From assembly GCA_950106755.1 (NCBI GenBank), contig OX467092.1, positions 6,882,001 to 6,946,000 of the forward strand: a stretch of 64,000 nt of DNA, in the 5' to 3' direction. Numbering within the stretch: the stretch's first letter is position 1; each line of letters opens with the position of its first letter. A program made the position numbers and the translations under genes. The stretch is from Climacium dendroides (taxonomy: Eukaryota; Streptophyta; Bryopsida; Hypnales; Climaciaceae). The notes beneath the pieces were generated by a model, which worked only from the letters and a program-made list of their open reading frames with translations, was not told where the DNA came from and searched no databases. Positions 36,525 to 49,041 of the stretch are shown in pieces.

Positions 36525-39500
36525 AGCAAAGCCCTTTGTGACTCACACTTGTGGTTGAGTATTTAATCATCGTGATACATATGCCTTGGGAAACGATGAG
36601 GATTTAAAAGATCTTTCATATAAACATCAGGTTGTTGAATACACCCAACCACTGCATTTAATAACTTTGGTGGTGCCATATTGGTCCACCAAAGCCACAA
36701 TCTATAAGCTTCTGAATCCACTATTGCCGCATCCAATTACACGAGGATTCCAAGAATCTTGTGGATGCAATGGATACTCTCAAGTATGCATATACGCTAA
36801 GTTCTTACCACATGCACATTTTCAATAATATAATCCAGTGGACAAGGTTGAGAAGTTTGGATAGAATGTATCACCCACACCATATTATGAAATTGAGAAG
36901 AACGATTGATTTTCAAACCATTATACTTACTCGCCATAGACATGCCTTGGCATGGCCATCCTACAATAATTAAATCCACGGGCCCCACCATACAATATCA
37001 TCATATGAAATCCTTATGTATAGGCAATCGTATTTGTATGAATCTATGAACTAGTCCTAATCATTCACAGCTTGCTAATGAATTAGCCTAGCCCAATCTT
37101 AGCTAGGGTTTCAAATGGAATTGAACCTCACTGGTGCTTTCCTAGTCACCAACTGAGTACTTTCTCTCGAGCACTACCTCAACTTGACCTTTGCCACATC
37201 AACCCATGCGCCAATTCACTTTCCTTTAGTATTGTGTTCAACAACTTCCAATGGCTCACGACATTTTGCGGCAGCTCTCGGCCGTGCACTAGCTTCTTTG
37301 ACATCTCGTTGGTGTCTAATTGTACGGCTTGTCAAGGTCCTTCAATACATCTTATTTGGTAGCTATCTTGACATCGCTTTGCCTACTTGACCGCGTCTCT
37401 ATTGATGTGACTACCACACTTTACTACCTTTAATGTCAATCCAAGCATATTCGTGCAGCTTTTGAAAACACAAGAATTCAAAATTGTTTGTGAGAATATC
37501 AAAGGAGTTCCTTATTCATGATTACGTCATTATAAATTTCAAGTCAAAAAATACCCTCTCCCTATATATAGACCAACGAAACTAAGCGTGGCTAAATTTG
37601 ATCTCTAGAAGGATTTGTTGGTGGATTGGTGGCACTTGATTCCTCCATCAAGGTTGATTTCAGCAAAGCTTGGTTGACTAAAGAAGTAGTATTGAGGTGC
37701 TAAATTTTGTCAAGAAATTTGATGTGTCGAAAATCTCGCTTAAGTCACCAATAAAGATCTTCCTTGATCCATCATTGTCGCTCCAATGGCAACAATCTTA
37801 CCTCTACAAGTACAACTTGGCAACAGTCTCTACACAATTCAACCACAACAATTGAGAGCAATTAGCCAGAGAAAGATTACATGCTGCAATAATTAATTGA
37901 ATGTTGTACAAATGGTCTTTCTATGCCAAGACCAAAAGATCAACCACTTGAATTACTCCATTCACCATTAATATCTCTCTTACTATAGCTACCAAGGTTA
38001 GTCTACTCCATGAATTTCCACCATGAACTATGTCTTATGCATTCTCCTACACACTACTTGTACTACAGTAAAGAACCTCGCCTAGCATACGCCCTCAACA
38101 AAGTACTAAGATAACATATGGCAATTACTACCAATATAAATTCAGCATTCTTCCACTTTGTCTCACACCTCCCAAGCTCTCCTTTGTTACTTGCATAGCA
38201 ACATTCCCACTAACCTTCCTTAGAATAGCCACAGGATCCGCATTGCTCTTCCAACCTCATTTGATGTTAACCTCAAATTTCCAAAGTGGTTACGTCCCGT
38301 ACCATTGGCTACATTATCCCATCATAACTCTTTACCCTTAATTTTGGGCCCCAATAATGCACCCTTTAATATATGAGGCCACATGAGCCCAAATCCATGG
38401 TCAAAATACCTCTAACTTGTAGCTAATGTGTTAAAACTTGAAACAAGCTCGCAATTCCAACACACAAAAAACACTCAAAACACACTCTACATGCATTTCT
38501 ACAAGTTTTTAGGTGTCAAAAACAATTATACATACCCCCATGTATACAATAGGATCTTTTTCAAGTAATAAAAATGAGGAAAAGCTTCAAAAGAAATTAG
38601 AAAAACCTCACAAAAGTTCATAATAGTCAAGTCAATGTCATTCTTAAAGAATAAATTGCATGTTGACACAGAGTCCACAAGGCAAAGCCTCTCACTCCAT
38701 CACATGGGAGACTCAACTTGAAAAAGATGAATCTCCACACAACCCATGTGGACCACATGGGGCATCAAGGTCTCCAATCACGGTGCCCAAACCTCGCCAA
38801 GGTCAAAACCTGGCCCAGACTCGCATCCATGGTGAATTGCGCTCTACGCCACCTTCCTCCCATCCCGCCTAGCTCCGCAAATGTCAGGATTGGTGGCAAA
38901 ATACCATCCATGCTTCTCATAGGATACTTTCTTTGATCTAAAGGTAGAAGCTAGAATAATAGAAAATTTTATAGATAAATATTTATTTATAGACGAGTAT
39001 AGATGATTCTATTCACTCTTTCTCTACATATATGAATTTGGAGGTGTGATTTGGTCTACTAAAAAGACAACAAAGAAAATTGTTACTTAGTCCCATTGCA
39101 TATGTCCAACTTCCACAATGACAATTTGAATATTCATAAGTGTAAATAATACTTTTTCTAATTAAATAATTGCATATCAAGAAGATGTGTAAATTGCATC
39201 TTCCGGGTGCATAGTAATAAACGTGTTGCTTTTCCTTTAATTCACACATGAAAAAACGAAAGGGATGCATGTGTCATTCTCCCATCATTATTAAGCTTTT
39301 ACAAAAATCCTAATAGGAATACACATATATTTTTTCTAGCAATTGCAATATTTTTACATTCATAAACTTGAATACACTATGATAAACACTTATAAAAGGA
39401 ATTCATGAATTATGCTTGTGAATGTGCAACCTAACTCTATATATGTATTTTTTTGAAACATGTTTGGACTACAATAGATATGAAATATATCCATAAGAAT

Positions 39501-39690
39501 TTGTGTGGATATATATGTATTCTATATATTTATATATATATTTTGTATTTTGTATGAAACAAATGTAATTAGTGAAAAAATAATTGGTTACTGAAAAACA
39601 ACTAAACAATGACTACTAGTCATTGAAAGCATACATGGGTCATTGTAAGAAACATTATCCAACTTCTTCTCTTCACATTTTACTCTCAAG
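36525..39690. other. Intergenic DNA, probably old retroelement sequence in part
   Basis: No intact gene was seen. The stretch 36,525-38,900 has a more even base composition than its surroundings and may be the gag and leader part of the gypsy relic, but nothing could be matched. From 38,900 to 39,690 it is AT-rich and unexplained. Confidence 0.35.
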
Positions 39691-41398
39691 CTTTACATTT
39701 CTTTGGATGTAGTTACATATAGTATTCATATTGCATATGTTTTAATTCATTAAGCTCATTGTGGACAATTCAAGTTCTAAAAATATTGTAATGCAAATTT
39801 AGCATCTAATCACTTAATATTTATTAATTACCTTAATCATGCATGAATGACTTATAAATGACTAAAATACAATTGCATAGAATTATAGGACAGTCATTTC
39901 TATGCATCTCATTACAAAGAGGAGCTTTGCTAGTATATTTTTTGTGTGCGAGTTATAAATATTGTCCGTCAATTATAGTAGTTTTAGTATAGTCACTTTT
40001 TAGTCATGCTAGCTAGTCAAGAAGTCATATGCCACTAAGCTAGTGGTATCTAACAAGTAGCATGATATAAGTGCATCTCACAAGTCATTGATTAGTTATA
40101 TACTAGTTACACATTAGTTATATACTTATTACAATTGTGATGTAACAACTCTAGTTTGCATCGGCAACTTTTGATTGAAGATGAATGATGAAGATGAACA
40201 TTAGCAATGGCCTCCTAAATGTAACACTTCAAGTTCTACTTGCTTCTTGCAAATCATCTTCTCATTCTTCTTCTTGTTTTAGCCTAAAGATTTCTAACTA
40301 AGTGTTCAAAATTGTGACATAGGCTGCTTGATTTGGTTTGGCATGACACATTAGTCTTGACAAGTCTTAACACGTCAAGAATGTGCATAAGTATAGATGG
40401 CTAAACAAAATTTAGTTTTAATTTTTTTTAATCCAAGATTTACCTTGGGATAAAAAAGCATTGATGAAGTTTTTTGGATCTATCTTCCATGTCCATTGTT
40501 TGGACAACTAGTCTATCAAGCTGAACAACCTCTTTTTTAAGTTAAACATTCAACCTATCAAATTAATTTTTCTTAAGAAACTATTGAGCTAGTTAATTAA
40601 AAATATTGTCCATCCAAATTGCAATTGTTTTCATTGAGATTATCCATCATTGAATTAAATTTTTCCCTTGATAATGAATATTCTATCTTAACAAACATCA
40701 CAGTTGAGAGTTGATGTTACTAAAGATGACACACTGATGTTGCAACATGACATGAAACAACAATATAAGAACCTTGTGTTTTAGGTGATGAATTTTAGGT
40801 AACATCCAATATAACAAACCATGTTTTAGGTGGTTTTAGAGTTTGTCACATTACCATTGTCACAATGTGTTTCATGACTATACAATGACTTCTATATAAC
40901 TAATGTATAACTAGTATATAACTAATCAATGACTTGTGAGATGCACTTATATCATGCTACTTGTTAGACACCACTAGCTTAGTGGCATATGACTTCTTGA
41001 CTAGCTAGCATGACTAAAAAGTGACTATACTAAAACTACTATAATTGGCAGACAATATTTATAACTCATACACAAAAAATATACTAGCAAAGCTCCTCTT
41101 TGTAATGAGATGCATAGAAATGACTATCCTATAACTCTATGCAATTGTATTTTAGTTATTTATAAGTCATTCATGCATGATTAAGGTAATTAATAAATAT
41201 TGAGTGATTAGATGCTAAATTTGCATTACAATATGTTAGTCCACAATGAACTCAAACTTTTTGTGAATCATACTTAGACAATCATAAAGATTTAAAATCA
41301 ATATTTCTAGAACTTGAATTGTCCACAATGAACTTAATGAACTAAAACATATGCAATATGAATACAATATGTAGATACATCCAAAGAAATGTAAATCT
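39691..41398. mobile_element. Long inverted-repeat (foldback-like) element, 1.7 kb
   Basis: The left arm (39,691-40,154) and right arm (40,838-41,398) are inverted copies over more than 450 bases. For example, CATTTCTTTGGATGT at 39,697 mirrors ACATCCAAAGAAATG at 41,378, and AAAGAGGAGCTTTGCTAGTA at about 39,916 mirrors TACTAGCAAAGCTCCTCTTT at about 41,081. The right arm carries an extra block of about 90 bases around 41,240-41,320. The loop (40,155-40,837) holds no protein-sized frame. No target-site duplication was identified. Confidence 0.8.
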
Positions 41399-42508
41399 AG
41401 AAAACATAGACATCACTAGTGTGCCTTGTGCCATTGCCATAGTCAAAACAAAAGTTTAAGTAATTTTCTAATTTTTTTAATTCATAAAACTTCAAATTTC
41501 AATAACTTTCACACCGTATGTCCAAACACCATGAAACCAAGCCGGTGCACCTTTCCTAGCCGAGGGCTTTCTGACAGTACCAAGCACCCGACAATACCAA
41601 GCACGTGACTGAAGGACACACAATTCAGGAGATGTCAACATGACAAACAAACAAACAAAACAAATAGCCAAATTTAAGGTATAGATTTACCATATCATTC
41701 TAAAATTTAAAAATCAATACTCCATAGGCTTAAAGTTTTAATTCCAATAAAATATTGAATTTTAGGAACTTTTCAAATTTTTGCATTGGAATAGGATCTA
41801 GATTTCAAAAGCTTCATTAAATTTGTTGGACTCAAATTCAAAAAAGGTTGTTCCCTGACTCAAATTCACATCAAGAGCATGGACCTAGAAGATGTCAAAA
41901 TACACATTCAAGGAGGCAATATTCAAAACCATTCCGAAAATATGTGTTCAAGCACCCCCACAAAATTAATTGGATGAAAATTTTCATTTCTTCATCCTGC
42001 AAGTCTCCACAAAGTCATCCATCAGCCAAAAAATGGCAGCTGCAGCGTTACAGGGATGAAAATACATGCCAAAAAATTTGGAAATTGCTTTTTCAAAGAA
42101 AACTGCACTTGTATGGAAAATACACAAGTGATGTGCAATCAGATGTGCAAACATACATTAACCGATATTGTAAAAACACTCGCAGCATCTCTTCAACATG
42201 CAGACAGCCTTAGGAGCAACATTTGACAGTAACGCGAATCAAATACGATTTCAAAATGGTGAGTAATCTGGAGAATTACCACTGGTTCTGACATCAAGGA
42301 CTTCATGGCCAGGATAATTTTATCGAATACATAGAGGTGTGAACATCACTATCAGTAGAGAATATGAACAGGTGAATGAACGGCAGTAACAACCTGCACT
42401 TATGCACTTCAACTCTACCAACTCGGAAAAGCAACAAAACACAACACATGGTCAATATCGAGCAGAAGTATGATCTCTGCCTTCCCGATAGCATCGGCTG
42501 TCTTCCAC
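41399..42508. other. Intergenic DNA and stress-protein 3' region
   Basis: No gene was recognised. From about 42,240 the composition becomes gene-like, which fits the 3' untranslated region of the minus-strand universal stress protein. Confidence 0.4.
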
Positions 42509-43962
42509 TTATAAGCTGGGAGGCAACTTCACAATGGTGACAGGGCAGGGGACGTTGTTCGTTACGTAGTTGCTTACACTCCCCATGAAGGTCCTGCCAT
42601 AACGATGTTATAAAGATTAATGTATGTTTGCTTGCTTCCAAGTATAAAACGTAGAAATCTCACCAGTACAAATTTCATCTGAACTGTATTTACAAATCAA
42701 GATGCGCTTCAAATACAAAAAATATGAGGAAAATAATCCCTTCTTCACATGACATCATAATTGGAAGAACAGGCAGACAATGAAGCATCTAAAGGTGCCA
42801 TGGCAACCCCAAAACAGAAACAATTGACTGTCAAACTCAAATTTACAGCATGACGACTGGAAAACGACCATCCGAAGCTCTCAGCAAATATACCTTTTGA
42901 GCGCGCTAAGGCCTCGGCATCCCATGATGAGGTAGTCAAGTGGCGCATCCACAACAGCATTGCAGATCTTCTCCTTCGGATCTCCCCAGTAAACCTTATA
43001 GACCACTGTAATCTGCATGCACACACAACATTCTGTTAGCTGCTGATAATTGTTCCTCGAAGTCATCTCCTCCTTACAATATGATGGGGCACACAAATCA
43101 GATATGATAGACCAGAACAGAGAATTCGGAGGGAAACACGGTACTCCTAAAACAAAAGCAAGAATAAGTTTGAAGCTCCTGCATAGTACAACTTCAATGA
43201 GAAGCGAAGGTGTACCTTCTTGGCTGCAGCTTCATGTAGAATCTTCGAGACTTCCTCGTCTATCTTCAGTTGGTACGTGTGCTGATTGTGTGCATCCTCT
43301 GCGACGGTCAATGGAATGAAAGCTGCAAACCAACAAAGATACTACATCATTTTCGAATAACTTGCCAATACAGTATTGAGACGGACGGACGGAAATCGAC
43401 CGATGAGGCAAAGCCTTACACACATTCAAATGGAATGTGCTGGAAAGATTACATGTGTGAACGATTAAACGTGTGAGTATGATGCATAGAATAGGCCTCA
43501 TTTGTACACAATCGCCCGTCCCTATTAGAGCTGGATAGGGGAATTACAAATGCGACGATAGCAAAATCTGAGAAATCAAACAGAAATAGCAGGAGTAACC
43601 TCTATTTATACCTTGGGAACAGCTACGGGTCCACTGAGTCCAACACTATTATGTCTCACAAATCAGAGACAAATCCCGTGAACCGGAGAAATTCATCGGT
43701 ACGACGCTAGTGGCGGCTGATCCAAAAGCGGTATTACCAGCCACAATCTATGAGTTTCAAGCAGGCCAACGGCGAAAAACTTACGGGTGCCAGTCTTTTC
43801 CCATAGAACTGCAGTCCCTCCCTCAAGAAGCATCTCCTTGTTCACCACCACAACGATAAGGTGGTCGTTCGGGCGCAGAATATTCTCTAGGGTCCACTTC
43901 AAAGCATACTTGCTGCTTGGCGAGTAATCGAGTGCCACCCCGATATACCTCTCCCCGTTCAT
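42509..43962 (-). CDS. Universal stress protein (UspA domain), small plant type
   Basis: Four minus-strand exons join in frame: 43962-43785, 43322-43216, 43012-42894 and 42593-42509, giving 162 residues, the usual length of a single-domain plant USP. Landmarks are the N-terminal RYIGVALDYSPSSKYAL strand-helix, LIVVVVNK, the plant block VYWGDPKEKI, DYLIMGCRGL and GSVSNYV ending CPVTIVKLP. The nucleotide-binding pattern G-x2-G-x9-G-S is complete across the last splice junction (GCRG ... MGS). USP proteins bind ATP or other nucleotides and respond to stress in the cytosol; their exact targets in plants vary. The start is ATG at 43,962; the codons before it in frame are AAG and GTG. The long leader upstream contains diverged repeats. 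Confidence 0.93.
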
Positions 43963-44149
43963 CTTCACAAGCCTTGAATCCTTCCTGATGCAAGCTCAAC
44001 CTTCACAGCACGAAAACGCGTTGCAAATTCCAGACTCATTTCCCCCTCCACACAAGCAACAATACTCCTCGGAACGATCATAACAAAATGAGAAGGTTCA
44101 GGCCCCATCTTATATTATCATTCCAGCAGTGACCAATTATCCTTATCAA

Positions 44150-44720
44150 TCAGTATACGAGCATAAAATATTCTCTCATCGAAATGAACCCCAAAAAAGA
44201 TTCTCTCAACGGATCCAGCAAGAAAAACACTACAACTTCCACAGTATAGAAATCCACAGTATAGAAATCCGCAAACTTAAACAGTAACAACAATTTCAAG
44301 ACCATTTCCCGCTGGCAACAAAAAATAATTCAACTGAACACTGTAAAGAAGCGCTCGCGACGAAATGAACCAATAAAACATTCTTCTCTCGGAAACCACC
44401 ATAACGCACGCTCTACAAACTCCACACTACAGATATCCAACACTCAATTTCACAGCCTTTTCAAGCAGGCATCATCCAACTCACGAGCCCAAAAAAGAAT
44501 CTTTCATCAAGTGAACCAACCAAAAACTTCTCTCGTCGAAATCTGAACAATACGCACACTAAAACTTTCAAAGCACAGAAATCCACAAACATAACATCCA
44601 CAACACCATTTCTGCAGCTGGCACCGAAGCATCACTCCACTTACGAGTGTCAGAAAAGAAGCGCGATCTCATAGTAATAAGCACACTAAAACCTCCACAA
44701 GGAATGCACATACTTAAGCA
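44150..44720 (-). repeat. Diverged tandem repeats in the stress-protein leader/promoter
   Basis: Similar blocks recur every 145-180 bases: ATAGAAATCCGCAAAC near 44,262, ACAGATATCCAACACT near 44,429 and ACAGAAATCCACAAAC near 44,575. TCGAAATGAACC-like strings recur near 44,180, 44,361 and 44,507. A 15-base piece (CACAGTATAGAAATC) is also doubled at about 44,240. This looks like three or four old copies of one unit upstream of the USP start codon. Confidence 0.5.
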
Positions 44721-45179
44721 AATACAAAACCGATTCTCCACGAGGATTCTCCATGAATCGAACTTCCGTAATTCACACGCACCGAAGAAGAAGAAGAAAC
44801 CCAAAATAACATCAAACAAAAACAAAGACTCTGCAGAAAACCAGACCTCCAAGCGAAGCCTTGCAAACAATTTACGGTACCTGTGAGAGATGGAGACGGA
44901 GCGCACTCAAGGCGAAGTGCGACTGCAGCAGGGGATCGAAATTCTGCGAGGCCGGATCGTATGGAAGTAAGCGTCAAAGGCATATTTCCTAAGAACAGGG
45001 CAGAACCTCCGGAAAGCGGAAACGAGGGGGAATCCAGGCAAGCCGGATTGGGATGAAATTCATCCATGTGGATGGAATCCATCTTCGTGTGACGGATCTC
45101 CAGTGAACATCGGACGGCGAGGATTCGTCAGGGTGAAGCGTCTGGCGTCGTCGATGGATGCCATGTGTCAAATGCTTGC

Positions 45180-45498
45180 GCACGAGGAAGGACCGGGTCC
45201 TCGAATAAAGGTCGGGATATTTTTTTCAGCTTTGCCAGCTATTTTCCTTTACTTCCCATATTGAATCTATTACCGTTTATTTCTCTATTTTTTAGAATTT
45301 AAAAAAAAAATTCTACCATTTTTTATTTGTATTCTTTTTTAAATTAATTTTTTTTAAAGATTTTCCACCATTTTTTATTTGTATCTTTTTTAATTTAAAT
45401 TTTTTAAAGATTTTCCTCCATTTTTTATTTGTATTTTTTAAAATTTAAATTTTTTTTGTTTTTATGTTTTCAAAATGTGAATGGATTTTTTCCCAATT
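45180..45498. repeat. Poly-pyrimidine/AT low-complexity stretch with repeated 'CCATTTTTTATTTGTAT'
   Basis: CCATTTTTTATTTGTAT appears three times (about 45,317, 45,370 and 45,418) separated by T- and A-rich runs, a diverged tandem repeat of about 50 bases. No gene is present. Confidence 0.5.
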
Positions 45499-46145
45499 GT
45501 AACCCCTAAATGCCCAAGGCCTATTTTGAGCTTCTTGGAATTTGCTCTAAATTGAACAAAATGCTAACATTTTGAATAGCTGTATCAATTCTTTTTGGAT
45601 TTGTAACCATACAAATTCAAACTAGACATGTTAGAGATCTTAGGAAAAGAAAACACGACAATATCACTTATGGAGTGAAAGATTATAATGTTTGACCATG
45701 AGGGTGTCAAAACTATGAAAATCATTCAACTCTCTTTTTGCATGTCAAATTTAAAAAGCTGGTGATCAAAAAATATGAGGTTAAAGGGCTTAACATGTAT
45801 AAGTAACCCCAATCAATTTATGGCTTCTAAAAATCTACTCTATAATTTTTTTAAATGAATTTTGAGTGTGATTTTTTCTCCGAGATCTAGTGTATTTGAG
45901 GCTCATTTCCAAGAGCTTTCAACACTATGGGAAGTCAAGATTGCAATGGGTACCCTTGCACACAATCTTGAATAGAAAAATCACTATCATTTATTTTCAA
46001 GATCAGATTTTTGATGCTAAATTTAGACTTCAAGAAGAATTTAAAAAAAATAGAAACTATTAAAAATAGAAACTTGGTTAGGTTTTATTTAACTTCAAAG
46101 TTTTGCAAACACCAGATTTTGGTGCCTTGGGCATGTAGGGGTTAA
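45499..46145. mobile_element. TTAA-type element with about 20-base inverted tips, subfamily D (647 bp)
   Basis: It starts GTAACCCCTAAATGCCCAAG and ends CCTTGGGCATGTAGGGGTTAA. The outer 20 bases are inverted complements with one change. The left flank reads TGTAA instead of TTAA, which fits a single point mutation. Its tips match the element at 57,371-58,101. No coding capacity. Confidence 0.7.
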
Positions 46146-46251
46146 TGGCTAACTTTGAACTAGCCAATAGTTTTTTTCCAATCATTAAAGGAAACCTTTA
46201 GTGATGTGTATAGAAGTGGAGGAAGAGTGGTGGTATCAATAGGAGGGGTGC

Positions 46252-46342
46252 TAGCATGTGAGCATACAATCTATGAGCCCATAAGAGTAAGGGTCTATAT
46301 TATAGACACCTTCTATGGTTATAGGTGTCTATGTTATAGGTA
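46252..46342. mobile_element. Truncated copy of the 'TAGCATGTGAGCC' element
   Basis: It begins CTAGCATGTGAGC and has the same GAGCCCATAAGAG, TATATTATAGACACC and ATAGGTGTCTATGTTATAGG blocks as 7,372-7,883, then breaks off. No right tip was found. Confidence 0.55.
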
Positions 46343-46474
46343 GAGGTTGCTATTAGGTGAGGTATTATGTGACATGGCATCATGTGTGACACATGTTAAA
46401 TGGCTGTAGTTTATTCTTGTTTGGAAACCTTAGTCTATTTTGAGACTTCACCTTAGGTGGCATTTCAAGTAGAA

Positions 46475-46606
46475 GTTAATTTTTACTTCATATAGAATCA
46501 TAATAGTTAATTTTTATTTCATGTAGAAATATTGAAGGTAATTTTTATTTCATATAAAATTATAAAAGGTAATTTTTACGTCATGTAAAATTATAGAAGG
46601 TAACTC
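46475..46606. repeat. 31-base tandem repeat, 4 copies
   Basis: The unit begins GTTAATTTTTACTTCATATAG or GTAATTTTTATTTCATATAA and recurs at about 46,475, 46,506, 46,538 and 46,569, then breaks. The copies differ at a few positions. No gene overlaps it. Confidence 0.75.
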
Positions 46607-48079
46607 TTTAATCTTGTCAACTAGGGTTTGGGGTATTTAAGTATTAAAGAGCTCCCTTGACTTGGCCAATAACTAAGGCATCCTTTGCCAAGTCTAGTCT
46701 TGTAGGTATTTTGAGAGACATATTGTTGTCTAGCTATGGTATTTATCTTTTAGTAAAACTTCACTTTTGTTTGGATTCTTTTGCACTCTTAATGGATTCT
46801 TCTTTTTTTAGAGTGACAGATAGCTCACCTTATACGTGTTCAAATTTTGTATCCCATCACTTGGCAAAGAATCACCTAAATTAGAAAACAAAATCCAAAC
46901 AAAAACACATCAAAACAACACTCTTAAATGCCCCTTTAGCTCACAATATCACCTCAACGAGTAGCTAGGACTATACAAATGTAGTGGGATTCAAATGTCA
47001 TGATGAAAGAACTATGTGACATTTCTCCACCATTGTAAGTAAAGTTTTTTTGATGTCTAAGAAAACAAGTCCTGGCGTTCAGTTTGACTTGGAAAAGATC
47101 CATGTAGATGTCACCTAAAATTTGTTATAATTGATAAACTAAAAATGTGGTCTTTCAAGCTCCCCATAGTACGACATGTGGACGCCACATAAGTGCTATA
47201 TGGGCAAGGAGAGCCACGTGGGAATTTTTTTCATCCGGCATGTCCACAATGTGGCACTTAACGTGGTGACAGGAAAAGTGAGGTGGTAATCAATGAGGGT
47301 GACATGGCATGCCTAATCAACACACTTTCATGTCATTTTAAAATTTTAATATTGTTATTTGAGACATCAATTTAGATAGCTAGACATTTTTGAGACATTA
47401 ATTGGTGCATATCATATCCGTTGGGCAAGGTCATCAAAAAAAATTATTTAAAATAAAATAAGAACAAAAAAAATTATTGAATTCAACAAGAATTAAATAA
47501 AACTTACCATCTACTACCAAGAATTTTGATGATTAAATGAAGGAATTCCTTCTTTGCAAATTAATAAGAATGAAAGGTGGAGACAATGTATAAATATTGA
47601 AATCCATCCTATGTCTAAACAAAGAATATGGAATAATTTTAACATGGGAGCTTGATTGCAGAACATGTGGATGTCATTTCAAACATCTAGTTGTTTCAAA
47701 CATCTACTCGTTGTTTTTAACATGGAGACATTGTTTTGAATATTTTTTTGAATAGAATTCTTGCTTTACATATCCCATATGGGTTGTTTCACTTCCTACC
47801 ATTCAACTTGTATAAAGATCTTTTTTCTCTATCCATAATGTCCATCCATCCATTTCCTTTTTTTGTAAAGCATGCAATGTAGTTGCCCTTTTCCTAAATT
47901 TTCACGTTTGGTTAGTCTTTTGCCTTAGATCGCAATAGTTTTCACTAAATTATCTACATTAAAGAAAGATCTACTTGCTAACAAAGCAATCTGTATTATT
48001 TTAGACAATCCAAAAAATATCATGATGTCTTCAATTATGTCAAATAAAATGTCAACGTCAATGATAACATCAATTTCTT
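46607..48079. other. Intergenic DNA without a recognisable gene
   Basis: No coding region was recognised. A GC-richer patch at about 47,160-47,310 contains ACGTGG-type strings (CCACGTGGG, AACGTGG) but has no gene next to it. Confidence 0.35.
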
Positions 48080-48805
48080 TTAACCCCTAAAGGACCAAGA
48101 CCTTTTTTCTGCCAAAAAACACTCAAAATTGCCATTTTTACAGTAAAAGTAAAAAAAAATTGAAAATTGTTTTTTTCTCTACATCTAACCGTAGGATTGA
48201 GAGTCTAGGAAAAAAAATCCAAAAAAACTTAATTATCATTCTTTAAAAAATTGTTAAGTAGAAATAGGTACGATATAGAAGGAAAATCTAAAATATTAAT
48301 ATATTTTAGATAGAACTAAAATGCACTAATTCCAATGGTGAGATTGTTTTAGCAAGTAAAATAAACCATGGAAATTTTTTTTTGGAAAAATTGCAAAAAT
48401 TGCATTTAGAAATGCATCCTACAAGTTATTTTTTTCAAGAAGATGCTCTAACTGCCCCCAAAACAAGAATGTCCATAACTTTCTCATAACAAATCCAAAT
48501 AAAATGAATCAAAGCCTTCCAGATAGACAAAAATATAATCTACAAGAAAAAAAATTCAAAAAAAAATTTCAAAATTTTATAAATTTTTTTTGTTGCCCAA
48601 ACTACCCGTCCCCTATTTTGAGCTTATTTGATCATAACTTTTGTTTCCAGGCACCAAATGTGAAAAAAATTATATTCTTACAAAGCTTATCAATTTTCCT
48701 ATCTTCAAAAAAAGTTTCAAAAAATTATGACAGAATTTCAGACTGTAGGTACTTGCCCAAAAACACATTTGTCCCCTGAAGGGACAATGGTCATTTAGGG
48801 GTTAA
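48080..48805 (-). mobile_element. TTAA-flanked element, subfamily A, inverted copy (726 bp)
   Basis: It starts TTAACCCCTAAAGGACCAAG and ends GGTCATTTAGGGGTTAA. Read on the minus strand it matches 10,361-11,303: GAAGGGACAATGGTC mirrors the left tip region, and GTCCCCTATTTTGAGCTTAT mirrors ATAAGCTCAAAATAGGGGAC. It is about 220 bases shorter than that copy. Confidence 0.75.
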
Positions 48806-49041
48806 TAGTAATGTGCCAATGTTCTCCACAATGTCTACAAAAATCTACCTTTTGGACCAACTATCCTTTGAAGTCTTTATGTTTTGTTAGACATCATATG
48901 TTAGTAGTCAAACACATGCAAATATGTAGGTTTTTATAGTGCACATCCAAATCAAAGTCATGGGTTGACAAACATGTGCAAAAGTGAGTTCATTGTGGCA
49001 TGACAAGAGATTATAGGTTGTATGCAAATATGTGCTCCATC

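Noticed and set aside
34303..38611. Possible long terminal repeats around the gypsy relic
   Set aside because: Only about 35 bases match. There is no TG...CA boundary, primer-binding site or target duplication that I can see.
43963..43968. Two-codon upstream extension of the universal stress protein
   Set aside because: It would start at GTG. The ATG at 43,962 is the first methionine in frame.
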